Source: Iris pallida
Taxonomy: Eukaryota > Streptophyta > Magnoliopsida > Asparagales > Iridaceae
Assembly: GCA_029216955.1 (NCBI GenBank)
Contig: JANAVB010005598.1
Location: 1,104,327 to 1,168,326 of the forward strand
DNA length: 64,000 bases
Direction: 5' to 3'
Shown here: piece after piece, positions 21,708 to 34,589 of the stretch
How the letters are laid out: each line of letters starts with the position of its first letter
Position numbering within the stretch: position 1 is the stretch's first letter
Notes under the pieces: generated by a model
What the model was told of the DNA's origin: nothing
The model's input: the letters and a program-made list of their open reading frames with translations, nothing else
Databases searched by the model: none
Made by a program: the position numbers and the translations under genes

Positions 21708-24700
21708 TGTCAATTCTCATTCCCAGAATACGTATTTTTAGAATGCATATACTGTTTAAATATAAATATTTTATATTTATCATGTATTGCTCTGTATTTA
21801 AATCCCTTTAATTTTATGTTAATTAATTTCCTGTAATTTTATTTCTGTACTTTACTTTCTGCTTTTATACTCTGCTTTAGCTTTGCTATGGGTTTGGCTT
21901 AGATTGGTTTAATTATGTTGATTCATCATGAACCAAAATAAACTCCCACCTACCACCACCCTATTTAAAGCCCCAAACCCTTTCTCTCTCTTCATTACTT
22001 CTTCTCATTTCTCTTCTTCTTCCTTATAACTCTCCCACCAACCTAGGAGAGCAAGGCAAGTGCCAACTTGCTTCCTGATGGATCCCCATTATTATTGTTC
22101 CATTATCTTCCTTATTTGATTCTAAGTCTCTTTAGTACTTAGCATTTTCGATTTCCATGGTTTATTTGTTGTAGATCTAAGTTTGTTACATTTTCGGGTT
22201 TCTTAGGTTTTTATCTAGTAAACTTTGTTATTTTCAAGTTTTGATGGTTCCATGTTGTAGAAAATTTCGTTCTATCCAATTTTGACCTATGGAAGTCCAT
22301 ATTTGGGCTTGGGATGAAGGATTTATGGAGCTTGGAAGCAATGGCTTCTATGGTGCTGTTTTCAAAAAAATTCGGAGAGGAAGAACAGTCCCAGCCGCAC
22401 TCAGCGCATGAGATTATTTATTTCTCAATCATTTCCCACAGCCGCATGAATCTCCATTCCTCAGCGCATGAGATTATTTATTTCCCAATCATTTTCCACA
22501 GCCGCATGAATCTCCATTCCTCAGCGCATGAGATTATTTATTTCTCAATCATTTCCCACAGCCGCATGAGTCTCCATTCCTCAGGCGCATGAGATTATTT
22601 ATTTCCTAATCATTTCCCACAGCGCATGAGATTATTTATTTTCCAATCATTTTCTACAGCGCATGAGATTATTTATTTCCCAATTATTTCCCTCAGGCGC
22701 ATGAGATTATTTATTTTCCATTCATTTTCCACAGCCGCAAGAATCTCCATTCCTCAGCGCATGAGATTATTTATTTCCCAATCATTTCCTACAGCCGCAT
22801 GAATCTGCATTTCTCAGCGCATGAGATTATTTATTTCCCAATCATTTCCCACAGCCGCATGATTCTCCATTCCTCAGGCGCATGAGATTATTTATTTTCC
22901 AATCATTTTCCACAGCGCATGAGATTATTTATTTTCCAATCATTTCCCACAACCGCATGAATCTCCATTCCTCAGCGCATGAGATTATTTATTTCCCAAT
23001 CATTTTCCACAGCGCATGAGATTATTTATTTTCCAATTATTTTCCACAGCGCATGAGATTATTTATTTCCCAATCATTTTCCACAGCCGCATGAATCCCC
23101 ATTCCTCAGGCGCATGAGATTATTTATTTTCTAATCATTTCCCACAGCGCATGAGATTATTTATTTTCCAATCATTTCCCTCAGGCGCATGAGATTTTTT
23201 ATTTCCCAATCATTTCCCACAGCGCATGAGATTATTTATTTCCCAATCATTATTTATTTCGCAATTTTTATTTTCTGAATTTGGCATTAATTAACGTTGA
23301 TTGTTATCTTGATTAATTATCGATCATGCGTTCTTAGATGGAACTAAGAGACTGGCTAGTCGTCTTATTGAATTAAATGGAATAAGACACGTTCATATTT
23401 GTAATCGATTGACCAATCCTGACATATAGATACATGCAGGCTATAATTTATTAATTTATTTTACGAAAGCAGCATGTGTACTTTATGGTCAAGGCATAAT
23501 TATTTCGTGGTTAGTTTTAATTGTTGCATTACGCTATGTACGACCTACAACATAACCGCACGGGTATCGTTGTAGAGTTGAGCATATCGTACTTTTTACG
23601 GAAGTACTCATTCTAAAATGACCATGATCCACGGCATGGGATTTCACTTAACATAGTGGCTACTAAGTTAAATAAAATAATGATTGCATGGAGAGAATGG
23701 ATTTTCGAGTTCTTACATGGCAGCCCTCTTTGGGACTATTAGCACCCAACAGGCCGGCTAGTTCCCACAGATACTATAATTCTGCCACACGGACAGGGAG
23801 CGGTATCTGCTTATATTATTGTATATTGTATATTGATGACGGACGTCCCGCTGGGACTCGTCTAATTCATGATTGGCGCAATTGATTGATTGGATAGACT
23901 AGCCTTGCTTGTCTATAGTAAGAACTGAGAAATCCTTATTGCATAAATTCTAGGATAACTTGGGACTCACAGTAGTAAGCTGTAGGAGTTGGATGGCCAT
24001 TTAAGTTGATTTGTTTGTGTACTGTACCTACTCTGTTACCTAACTGAGATGATCAGAGCATCAGGACATGACGGGCCAACTTTTGTCCTTGTTTGGTTGG
24101 GAGGTTGGTTCGAAGTATCATGATGTGACGTGAATCCCAGTAGCAAGCAGAGATCTATTATTATATTCTCTTATTTACTGGTTTAATATCTCATATCGTG
24201 CTTCCTTGCGGTACTTGCTATTTAGAGGTCTAACCTCTCTGGTTTTGCATGGCCAGATTTAGAGCCGGTTCCCGAGGACTCAGCTTACTTCCACCTCCAA
24301 GATGGTCAATACTAGAGGAATGATCGCAGGAGGACTCGAGTGGGTTCCTTACTTCCCCGCTCGTTTTGTTAATTACCTTACATTTTACCGCTTAGTACCG
24401 ACATATTAGTCGGATAGTCTTGCACTTACTTTTACATAATTGTAATTAAGTCAGACTGCAGCTGATAACAATTGTGTATATGTTGCTATATCATCTGGCT
24501 ATGTTTTGTAAAGCCAGATCTCAAGAACATTTTGACTAAGCGTTTGGGACGCCTTATTGCTTTATCTTAAATGTTCTCTGTTATTGCTTCTTGTTTGAAT
24601 GATTGAGACAATAGATGTGAAGTGACCACAGCGAGACTTTCATGTAGTATGCACCCCCTTGTCTTTTAGACAGCATTGATCGTATTATACGGTATTCATC

Positions 24701-24767
24701 TACCCGTAATACGTAGCTGGCTGAGTCATTCTCCCGCTCTCCAGTATTCTGGTTCTGGGGCGTGACA
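21708..24767 (+). repeat. 5' LTR of element Y
   Basis: It starts TGTCAATTCTCATTCCCAGA and ends GTTCTGGGGCGTGACA (3060 bp). It pairs with 29962-32840; both contain the GCGCATGAG minisatellite. It is longer than its partner mainly because it has more minisatellite units. Small ORFs inside (22314-22592, 23688-23885) recur in the partner LTR but have no known domain. Confidence 0.93.
22393..23262. repeat. 60/40-bp minisatellite in Y 5' LTR
   Basis: Tandem units of the form CAGCGCATGAGATTATTTAT, then TTCCCAATCATTTCCCACAG, either followed by a 20-bp CCGCATGAATCTCCATTCCT (60-bp unit; starts at 22402, 22462, 22522) or lacking it (about 40 bp). The two unit types are interspersed. The array lies at the LTR position where X has an unrelated 49-bp array. 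Confidence 0.93.
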
Positions 24768-24963
24768 AGGTTTTAGTGGTGGCCCATGCAGGTCTGGTTT
24801 CAGACTTGTGGGGTGTTTTAATTTATAGGATGTCTCAATCACACATGTTTCCCCTTGATCTCATGATTCATTACTCTCGACTCTAGCTTGACATTTCGGT
24901 ATCCTTTGACTTCATTAATCTTTCCAGTCCGATCGTTTGATTGTTCTCTTGTACCTTTTCTTA
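24768..24963 (+). other. Element Y leader with post-LTR motif
   Basis: AGGTTTTAGTGGTGGCCCATGCAGGTC spans the first bases after the LTR, with the core TGGTGGCCCATGCAGGTC at about 24778-24795. The same acceptor-like CCTTTTCTTAG as in X precedes the Gag GTSSASART at about 24964. Confidence 0.5.
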
Positions 24964-26420
24964 GGGGCACTTCGTCCGCATCTGCCAGGACTGACAACAA
25001 CAATAAGGGCAACACGGACAACCTGACCAGGTTGGTCAGCAACAAAGGCCAGTACAGCCCGAAGAGGCTATTCAAGAAGAAGTGATAGTGGAAGCAGCAG
25101 CTGGATCGTAGTATCCGGATGTTCCACCACCACCAACAGTTCCACCTACCCCTGTGGGAGTAGACGCACCAGCCCTTCTGGAGATCATGAGAGGGATGAT
25201 GGCTACTCAGCAACTTCAGATGTTAGTCCAGCAGCGCATGCACGCTCAGTTACAAGAGCAGAACGTACTACTCAACCAAGGGTTGTAGACAGCATTGGAA
25301 AGAGGGGCGAGGCCAGATTCAGGAGCATCAGCCAGGTTTTGCAAGTACAACCCCCGTCGTTTCGAAGGCACGGAAGATGCCATCTCAGCAGATGCATAGC
25401 TTAAGGATATTGAGGCAATTCTGACAGCCGCTAAGGTGCCGGTAGAAGAACGTGTGGATCAAGTGAAGTTGTTACTTCAGGATCTCGCACGTGATTGGTG
25501 GGAATCAGAGGAAGTAGGCATCAGATGTCCTGTTGCCTGGGATAATTTTACAGCAAGGTTCAAGACGATGTACGATGGGGTTGTGGCGTAGTTTGAGCTA
25601 CAACAGAAGTTTATCAACCTCAAGAAGGCCGGCAAGATGGTAGATGCTTATGCAGCAGAGTTCTGCAGATTGAGTAGGTTCGCCCCAGAGATGGTAGCAA
25701 CGGAGAGCCAGAGGGCTATGAGGTTCCAGCAGGGGTTTCACCTTGAGCTCTTGCAATTGATAGAGGGGCACAATTACCAGACTTTTGATGAAGTATTGAC
25801 GGCGACTCGAAGGCATGAGATAACCGTTCAGAGGATTGCGGCCAGGACTGGGGGTCAGAAGAGATCCCACAGTCAGATTGAAGGAGGAGGGGGAGCAGCG
25901 CCCCGAACAACAGCAACATCCCTTGGCATTCGTATTCACGATGTAGCAGTGCGAGGGCCAGCACCACCACCCAGGCAGCAGCGACAGCAACAGAGGAAGA
26001 ACCTGCAACCGCCAGCGGGCTGCACTTATTGCGGAAAGATAGGGCACACTAGAGATGTGTGTCGGATATTGAATGGGTAGTGTTTGATATGTGGGAATCC
26101 AGATCATCGGATTACTATATATCCCATGAATTCGAGGTCAGGAGGACCAGTACAACAGTTTCCTATTCTGCCAGCACCAGGGGCAGGACAGTATCGAGGA
26201 CCAGCGGTAGCAGTGAGACCGTTGGCACAACGCCCGTTCATGACACAGGCTCAAATGTTTCGGCAGCAGGGACCGCCGATGCAGCAACACCACCACAGAC
26301 CACCCCAGCATCACCAAGGCAGTTGCCAGCGGCAGCACCAGGCTAGGCCGCAGCATGGGAACCAGCAAGGAGGTCGAGGGCAGGCATTCACTCTGTCCTT
26401 GGAAGAGACATTAGCATCGG
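24888..26420 (+). pseudogene. gag: Element Y gag (broken)
   Basis: Close copy of X gag. A 1-bp deletion near 24991 (GGACTGACAAC against GGACTGGACAAC in X) throws the N-terminal part out of frame. The Gag core (LLQDLARDWWESEEVG, YAAEFCRLSRFAPEMV) and an intact first knuckle CTYCGKIGHTRDVC (from 26021) follow. The second knuckle ends in Tyr instead of Cys (CLICGNPDHRITIYP). TAG codons replace Gln at about 25286 and 26078. The tail before PR is rich in Gln, His and Pro. Confidence 0.82.
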
Positions 26421-26763
26421 GAGATATTGTGGCAGGTAACATTCTCGTCGCCTCTTATCCCGCAGTAGCATTGTTTGATTCGGAAGCATCACACTCATTT
26501 ATATCTGCACAATTTGTAACACGGTTAGGAATGGAATTCGAGACATTGCCAGGAAGGTTGAATATACTCACTGGCAATGGGCTCGTAGGAGTTAGTAGAG
26601 TTATTCTAGCGTGTAGCATTATAGTTTGCGGGTATTCCTTACCCGCCCGGTTGATAGAATTTTCTGTTGGAAATTTCGACGTTATCTTAGGCATGGACTA
26701 GCTGAAAGACAGTCATGCGACAATAGATTGTCGTAGAGGGAGTGTATCTTTTGATAGTCCAGG
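26380..26763 (+). pseudogene. pol: Element Y protease (catalytic motif mutated)
   Basis: Same domain as in X, in frame with gag (SLEETLASGDIVAGN). The active site reads ALFDSEASHSFIS, so the invariant Gly of D-S-G is Glu; this should abolish activity (family knowledge). A TAG at about 26699 replaces the Trp of ILGMDW. The rest ([21 protein letters not shown]) is well preserved. Confidence 0.82.
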
Positions 26764-26764
26764 C

Positions 26765-27520
26765 ATGAAGAGATTCACCTTAGTCAGATTAGAGGCAACT
26801 CAACAAGAGCAGGGAGTAATAACGACAATGGAAGAAGTTCAAGTTCCGAAGGTAGTTGAAGAGTTTCTGGACATATTTCTTGAAGAACTTCCAGGTCTGT
26901 CACTAGTTAGAGATATTGAGTTCAGCATAGAATTAGCACCTAGAACTAAACCGATATCAGATCGAGTTTACAGAATGGCGGATTCAGAGCAGGCCAAGGT
27001 ATACCAGCACATAGAGGAACTGAAGGAGAAGAAGTTCATCCAAGCTAGCATATCACCATGGGCAGCACCAGTAGTACTTGTGGAAAAGAAGGATGGGTCA
27101 TCCAGATTGTGCATCGATTACAGGAAGCTTAACGCGGCAACAGAAAAGAACAAGTACCCACTACCCAGGATCGACGACTTGTTTGATCAGTTGAGCAGAG
27201 CTAGAGTTTTCTCCAAGATAGATCTTCGTTCAGGGTATCATCAAGTGAGGGTTCGGAAGGAGGACATTCCCAAGACAGCATTCAGATCGAAGTATGGACA
27301 TTATGAATTCTTAGTAATGCCATTTGGTTTGACCAATGCTCCAGCAATATTCATGGATTTGATGAATCACATCTTTATGCCGTACTTAGATCAGTTTGTC
27401 GTGGTGTTTCTCGACAACATTCTTGTATACTCTGCTAGTGAAGAGAAGCATGAAGACCACCTCAGGAAAGTGTTATATGTTCTGAGAGAACCAGTTGTAT
27501 GCCAAGCTCAGCAAGTGTGA
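26765..27520 (+). pseudogene. pol: Element Y reverse transcriptase (FLDN)
   Basis: It contains [62 protein letters not shown] and [14 protein letters not shown]. At about 27406-27420 the catalytic box reads FLDNILVYS: the second aspartate of the xDD box is Asn (GAC to AAC), which should inactivate the polymerase. A 2-bp deletion near 27490 (GAGAGAACC against GAGAGAGAACC in X) then shifts the frame. Confidence 0.87.
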
Positions 27521-28307
27521 GTTTTGGTCGGATTATATTTCATTTTTGGGTCATATCATATCAGGAGCTGGAGTAGCAGTGGATCCCAAGAAGGTAGAAG
27601 CAGTAGAGAGTTGGCCAGTACCCAAGATTGTAGCTGATGTGCGGAGTTTCTTGGGATTGGCAGGATATTACAGAAGGTTCGTATCAGACTTTGCAAGGCT
27701 TTCAGCACCCATGACCCGCTTGACACGGAAGGATGTACCATTCGTCTGGTCGGCAGAATGCCAGGCATCATTTGAGAATCTAAAGCAGAAGTTGATATCA
27801 GCGCATATTCTTACATTGCCAGTTAGACCCGGAGGTTTTACAGTATATTGTGATGCGTCAGGAAAAGGACTTGGATGTGTCCTCATACAGCATGGAAAGG
27901 TGATAGCGTACGCATCTAGGCAGCTCCGAGACCACGAAAAGAATTACCCAACTCATGATTTGGAGTTGGCGGCAGTAGTATTTGCTTTGAAGCTATGGAG
28001 GCATTACTTATATGGTGATCGAGTGGACATGTACACAGACCGCAAAAGTTTGAAGTATATTTTTACTCAGAAGGAACTGAACATGAGACAGAGAAGATGG
28101 TTGGAGTTGATTAAGGACTATGACGTGGAGCTTCAGTACCATCCAGGCAAGGCTAATGTGGTAGCAGATGCTCTCAGCAGGAGAGGCAGCGCATTTATGT
28201 TAACAACACAGAGGCATATCTTAGAAGACCTTCAGGAGATGGGCATCGAGGTTGTATTTCCTTATGATGTAGGATTCTGGCGAGTCTACAAGTTCAATCT
28301 GACTTAG
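27495..28307 (+). pseudogene. pol: Element Y RNase H and integrase N-end
   Basis: It continues in a new frame: [20 protein letters not shown], the RT-RH connection [18 protein letters not shown], RNase [34 protein letters not shown], and [19 protein letters not shown] at about 28130-28190. This last motif is exactly where Y itself sits inside X. A 1-bp deletion near 28273 shifts the frame again before the integrase zinc domain. Confidence 0.87.
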
Positions 28308-28319
28308 TAGACAGGATCA

Positions 28320-29794
28320 AGGCAGCTCAGGCACAGGACCCAAGGATTCAAAAGCTTAGGGTAGAATGTGAGTCAGGACTCAGAAAGGAGATGCAAATCC
28401 ATGAGGATGATACACTTAGGTTTGGATCGCGTCTATGTGTGCCTAGTGGAGATATCAGACAGGAGGTTATGGCAGAAGCTCACAGCTCTCAGTATTCCAT
28501 ACACCCTGGAGGGACCAAGATGTACAAAGATATCAAGCAGCACTTCTGGTGGAACGGGATGAAGAGGGAGATAGCTAGATTTGTTTCCCGTTAATTGGTA
28601 TGTCAGCAAGTGAAGGCAGAATAGCAGAGGCCAGCAGGGTTATTGCAACCGCTTCCTATCCCGGAATGGAAGTGGGAACATATTACAATGGACTTTGTGA
28701 CCGGTTTACCGAGATCACCAAGTGGTAAAAATGCTATTTGGGTGATAGTAGATCGGCTTACAAAGGTGGCGCACTTTCTTTCTTTCAGAGTAGGACAATC
28801 TACAGAAAGGTTGGCAGAATTGTATATGCAACAGATAGTCAGGCAGCATGGAGTCCCAGTCAGTATTGTGTTAGACAGAGATACCCGTTTTATATCACAT
28901 TTTTGGAAGAGCTTACATCATAGCCTGGATACCAAGTTAAGATTTAGCACGGCTTACCATCCCCAGACAGACGGGCAATCAGAAAGAACAATTCAGACTT
29001 TAGAAGACATGTTGTGAGCTTGCATCCTAGATTTTGGAGGATCTTGGGAGAGCCACCTACACTTGGTCGAGTTCTTATAAAATAACAGTTATCAAGCCAG
29101 TACCCAGATGGCGCCATTTGAAGCACTATATGGTAAGAAGTGTAGGTCGCCACTAGCATGGGACGATATTGGGGAGAGAAAGATGTTAGGCCCGGAGATG
29201 ATTGTTCAGACAGTGGAAGTGATTAAAGGAATTATAGAGCGACTTCGAGTTGCGCAGGATCGGCATCGTCATTGGGCAGATCAGCATCGTAGGCCGCTAG
29301 AGTTTTCTGTTGGGGACCACATGTTCTTGCAGATCTCACCTACCCGTAGGGTCATTAGGTTGGGCGTTTGCGGGAAGTTGAGTCCGCGATATGTGGGCCC
29401 ATTTGTTATTCTTGATAGGATAGGCGATGTTGCTTATCGTTTATCCCTTCCACCTTCATTACGAGAGGTGCATGACGTATTTCATGTATCTCAGTTGCGA
29501 AGGTATGTATCAGACACAAGCCATATCCTTGATCATTCTGAGCTAGTTGTTGGTACCAACCTGTCTTACGAGGAACAGCCTGTGTATATTTTGGACCGAA
29601 GAGAGAAGATACTCAAGAACCGAACAATTAACCTTGTCCATGTTGCTTGGGGTCATCACTCTTTAGGAGAGTCAACGTGGGAACGTGAGGATGATATCCG
29701 ATCATGGTATCCGCACCTGTTTGACTCACAAGGTATATTTCCTTCTGTATACCTTGATTGTCTTAACTCCTCATGCTTGTCACCTTATGAGTAG
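28320..29794 (+). pseudogene. pol: Element Y integrase and chromodomain-like tail
   Basis: N-domain HSSQYSIHPGG is present, but the first Cys of the zinc pair is a TAA (about 28592; X has CLVC). Catalytic core: [16 protein letters not shown] (second Asp kept) and GQSERTIQ (Glu kept). A TGA at about 29015 replaces an Arg codon. The C-terminal domain [51 protein letters not shown] and the tail WEREDDIRSWYPHLF end at 29794. There is no intron at the VGDH site, unlike element A. Further stops at about 28312 and 28621. Confidence 0.87.
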
Positions 29795-29924
29795 AATTTC
29801 TTAATGTTGTAGATTTTTAGATATAGATACATTACTTGTTATTATTATTGTAGAATGATTGCTTACTCAATTGTTTATACTTAGATTAGTTTAGCTTCGA
29901 TATTTCTATCATGCTTGGATCTAA

Positions 29925-29961
29925 AATTTCGAGGACGAAATTTTTCTAATGAGGGTAGAGA
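29925..29961 (+). promoter_or_regulatory. Pre-LTR inverted repeat and polypurine tract of Y
   Basis: A perfect AATTTCGAGGACGAAATT at 29925-29942, then TTTCTAAT and the purine run GAGGGTAGAGA (about 29951-29961) directly before the 3' LTR. It is the expected plus-strand primer site. Confidence 0.75.
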
Positions 29962-32840
29962 TGTCACTTCCCATTCCCAGAATACGTATTTTTAGAATGC
30001 ATGTACTGTTTAAATGTAAATATTTTATATTTATCATGTATTGCTCTGTATTTAAATCCCTTTAATTTTATGTTAATTAATTTCCTGTAATTTTATTTCT
30101 GTACTTTACTTTCTGCTTTTATACCCTGCTTTAGCTTTGCTATGGGTTCGGCTCAGATTGGTTTAATTATGTTGGTTCATCATGAGCCGAAATAAACCCC
30201 CACCTACCACCACCCCATTTAAAGCCCCAAACCCTTTCTCTCTCTTCATTACTTTTTCTCATTTCTCTTCTTCTTTCTCATAACTCTCCCACCAACCAAG
30301 GAGAGCAAGGCAAGTGCCAACTTGCTTCCTGATGGATCCCCATTATTATTGTTCCATCATCTTCCTTATTTGATTCTAAGTCTCTTTAGTACTTAGCATT
30401 TTCGATTTCCATGGTTTATTTGTTGTAGATCTAAGTTTGTTACATTTTTGGGTTTTTTAGGTTTTGATCTAGTAAACTTTTTTATATTCAAGTTTTGATG
30501 GTTTCATGTTGTAGAGAATTTCGTTCTACCCAATTTTGACCTATGGAAGTCCATATTTGGGCTTGGGATGAAGGATTTATGGAGCTTGGAAGCAATGGCT
30601 TCCATGGTGTTGTTCTCAGAAAAATTCGGAGAGGAAGAACAGTCCCAGCCGCACTCAGCGCATGAGATTATTTATTTCCCAATCATTTCCCACAGCCGCA
30701 TGAATCTCTATTCCTCAGCGCATGAGATTATTTATTTTCTAATCATTTCCCACAGCCGCATGAATCTCCATTCCTCAGCGCATGAGATTATTTATTTTTC
30801 AATTATTTCCCACAGCCGCATGAGTCTCCATTCCTCAGGTGCATGAGATTATTTATTTTCCAATCATTTCCCACAGCGCATGAGATTATTTATTTTCCAA
30901 TCATTTTCCACAGCGCATGAGATTATTTATTTTCCAATCATTTCCCTCAGGCGCATGAGATTATTTATTTTCCAATTATTTCCCACAGCCGCATGAATCT
31001 TCATTCCTCAGCGCATGAGATTATTTATTTCCCAATCATTTTCCACAGCCGCATGAGTCTCCATTCCTCAGGCGCATGAGATTATTTATTTTCCAATCAT
31101 TTTTCACAGTGCATGAGATTATTTATTTCCCAATCATTTTCCACAGCGCATGAGATTATTTATTTCCCAATCATTTCCCACAGCCGCATGAATCCCCATT
31201 CCTCAGGCGCATGAGATTACTTATTTTTCAATCATTTCCCACAGCGCATGAGATTATTTATTTCCCAATCATTTGCCTCAGGCGCATGAGATTATTTATT
31301 TTCCAATCATTTTCCACAGCGCATGATATTATTTATTTCCCAATCATTATTTATTTCCTAATTTTTATTTTTCGAATTTGGCATTAATTAACATTGATTG
31401 TTATCTTGATTAATTATCGATCATGCATTTCTAGATGGAACTAAGAGACTGGCTAGTCGTCTTATTGAATTAAATTGAATAAGACACGTTCATATTTGCA
31501 ATCGATTGGCCAATCCCGAATATTGACATATAGATACATGCAGGCTACAATTTATTTATTTATTTTACGAAAGCAGCATGTGTACTTTATGGTCAAGGCA
31601 TAATTATTCCGTGGTTAGTTTTAATTGTTGCATTACGCTATGTAAGACCTACAACCTAACCGCACGGGTATCGTTGTAGAGTTGAGCATATCGTACTTTG
31701 TACGGAAGTACTCATTCTGAAATGACCATGATCCACGGCATGGGATTTCACTTAACATAGAGGCTACTAAGTTAAATAAAATAATGATTGCATGGAGAGA
31801 ATGGATTTTCGAGTTCTTACATGGCAGCCCTCTTTGGGACTATTAGCACCCAACAGGCCGGCTGGTTCCCACAGATACTACAATTCTGCCACACGGGCAG
31901 GGAGCGGTATCTGCTTATATTATTGTATATTGTATATTGATGACGGGCGTCTCGCTGGGACTCATCTAATTCATGATTGGCGCAATTGTAGTAAGAACTG
32001 AGAAATCCTTATTGTATAAATTCCAGGATAACTTGGGACTCACAGTAGTAAGCCGTAGGAGTTGGATGGCCGTTTAAGTTAATTTGTTTGTGTACTGTAC
32101 CTACTCTGTTACCTAACTGAGATGATCAGAGCATCAGGACATGACGGGCCAACTTCTGTCCTTGTTTGGTTGGGAGGTTGGTTCGAAGTGTCGTGATGTG
32201 ACGTGAATTCTAGTAGCAAGCAGAGATCTATTATTATATTATCTTATTTACTGGTTTAATGTCTCATATCGTGCTTCCTTACGGTACTTGCTATTTAGAG
32301 GTCTAACCTCTCTGGTTTTGTATGGCCAGATTTAGAGCCGGTTCCCGAGGACTCAGCTTACTTCCACCTTCAAGATGGTCAATACTAGAGGAATGATCGC
32401 AGGAGAACTCGAGTGGCTTCCTTACTTCCTCGCTCATTTTGCAAATTACCTTACATTTTGCCGCTTGGCATCGACATGTTAGTCGGATAGTCTTACACTT
32501 ACTTTTACATAATTGTAATTAAGTCAGACTGCAGCTGATAACAATTGTGTATATATTGCTATATCATCTGACTATGTTTTGTAAAGTCAGATCTCAAGAA
32601 CATTTTGACTAAGTGTTTGGGACGCCTTATTACTTTATCTTAAATGTTCTCTGTTATTGCTTCTTGTTTGAATGATTGAGACAATAGATGCGAAGTGACC
32701 ATAGCGAGACTTTCATGTAGTATGCACCCCCTTGTCTTTTAGACAGCATTGATCGTATTATACGGTATTCATCTACCCGTAATACGTAGCTGGCTGAGTC
32801 ATTCCCCCGCTCTCCAGTATTCTGGTTCTGGGGCGTGACA
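29962..32840 (+). repeat. 3' LTR of element Y, with minisatellite
   Basis: It starts TGTCACTTCCCATTCCCAGA and ends GTTCTGGGGCGTGACA (2879 bp). Its minisatellite (about 30646-31345) is shorter than in the 5' copy, and a segment near 31985 is missing relative to it (after GGCGCAATTG). These length changes show that the two LTRs have diverged since insertion. Confidence 0.93.
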
Positions 32841-32845
32841 CCTTA

Positions 32846-34378
32846 GCAGGAGAGGCGACGCATTTATGTTGACATTACAAAAGCATATCATAGAAGACCT
32901 TCAGGAGATGGACATCGAGGTTATATTTCCTAGTGATGTAGGAATTCTAGCAAGTCTACGAGTTCAATCTGACTTGGTAGACAGGATCAAGGCAGCTCAG
33001 GCACAGGACCCAAGGATCCAGAAGCTTAGGACAGAATGTGAGTCAGGACTCAGAAAGGAGTTGAAAATTCACAAAGATGGTATGCTTAGGTTTGGATCAC
33101 GCCTATGTGCGCCTATTGGAGATATCAGACATGAGGTTATGACAGAAGCTCACAGTTCTCAATATTCTATACACCTTGGAGGGACCAAGATGTACCAAGA
33201 TATCAAGCAGCACTTCTGGTGGAACGGGATGAAGAGGGAGATAGCTAGATTCATTTCCCGTTGCCTGGTATGTCAGCAAGTGAAGGCAGAACAGCAGAGG
33301 CCAGCTGGATTATTACAACCACTTCCTATCCCGGAATGGAAGTGGGAACACATCACAATGGACTTTGTGACCTGTTTACCGAGATCGCCAAGTGGTAAAG
33401 ATGCTATTTGGGTAATAGTAGACCGGCTTACAAAGGTGGCACATTTTTTTCCTTTCAGAGTAGGGCAATCTACCAAAAATTTGGCAGAGTTGTATATGCA
33501 ACAGATAGTCTGGCAACATGGAGTCCCTGTCAGTATTATGTCAGACAGAGATACCCGCTTTATATTACATTTCTGGAAGAGTCTACATCATAGTCTGGGT
33601 ACCAAGTTGAGATTTTGCACGGCTTACCATCCGCAGACGGACGGGCAATCAGAAAGAACAATTCAGACCCTAGAAGATATGTTGCGAGCTTGCACCCTAG
33701 ATTTTGGAGGATCTTGGGAGAGCCACCTGCACTCAGTCGAGTTCTCATACAACAACAGTTATCAAGCCAGTATCCAGATGGCGCCATTTGAAGCACTATA
33801 TGGTAAGAAGTGTAGGTCGCCACTAGCATGGGATGATATCAGGGAGAGAAAGATGCTAGGCCCAGAAATGATTGTTTAGACAGTTGAAGTGGTTAAGAAA
33901 ATTAGAGAGCGACTTCGAGTTGCGCAAGATCGACATCGTCATTGGGCGGACCAGCATCGTAGGCCGCTAGAATTTTTTGTTGGGGACCACGTGTTCTTAC
34001 GGATCTCACCTACTCGTAGGGTCATTAGATTTGGCGTTCGCGGGAAGTTGAGTCCACGATACGTAGGCCCATTTGTTATCCTTGATAGGGTAGGCGATGT
34101 TGCTTATCGTTTGTCCCTTCCACCTTCGTTACGAGAGGTGCATGATGTGTTTCATGTATCTTAGTTGCGTAGGTATGTATCAGACCTAAGCCATATCTTC
34201 GATCATTCTGAACTGGTTGTTGGTACCAACCTGTCTTACGAGGAACAGCCTGTGTCCATTTTGGACCGAAGGGAGAAGGTACTCAAGAAACGAACAATTA
34301 GCCTTGTCCGTGTTGCTTGGGGACATCACTCCTTAGGAGATTTAACGTGAGGATGATATCCGATCACCGTACCCGCAC
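32846..34378 (+). pseudogene. pol: Element X integrase and tail, downstream of Y
   Basis: It resumes at AGC AGG AGA (SRRG) directly after the CCTTA duplication. The zinc domain is intact (HSSQYSIHLGG and CLVCQQ), and the catalytic D-D-E motifs are intact ([22 protein letters not shown]). TAG stops at 33877 and 34162 replace Gln in conserved contexts, and a 7-bp deletion near 34347 removes part of the TWEREDD tail motif and shifts the end. [13 protein letters not shown] and SILDRREKVLKKRTISL mark the C-terminal and chromodomain-like parts. Among the elements here, this integrase core is the best preserved. Confidence 0.88.
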
Positions 34379-34589
34379 CTATTTGACTCACAAGATATAT
34401 TTCTTTTCGTGTACCTTGATTGTCTTGATTCCTCATGCTTATCACCCTATAAGTAGAAATTACTTGATGTCGTAGATTGATAAATATGGATATATTACTT
34501 GCTATTTGACATTGTAGAATAGCTGCTTGCTCAAATTACTTGTACTTAGATTAGTCTAGCTCTGACATTTCTGTCCTGCTTGGATCTGA

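Larger units (their letters stand above)
21703..32845 (+). mobile_element. Element Y: full-length Tekay-like chromovirus nested in X
   Basis: LTR 21708-24767, internal region 24768-29961, LTR 29962-32840, 11.1 kb in all. It is flanked by TCTTA (21703-21707) and CCTTA (32841-32845), a 5-bp target duplication with one change. X coding sequence resumes in register on the right side. X and Y are the same family, with near-identical pol. gag-pol of Y has three frameshifts and several stops. Catalytic residues in PR (D-S-E) and RT (FLDN) are also lost, so Y is dead. Confidence 0.95.

Noticed and set aside
22393..23262. Regular repeats with spacer-like variation, considered as a CRISPR-like array.
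   Set aside because: Plant nuclear context, lies inside an LTR, the units are wholly repetitive without unique spacers, and a second copy is in the partner LTR.
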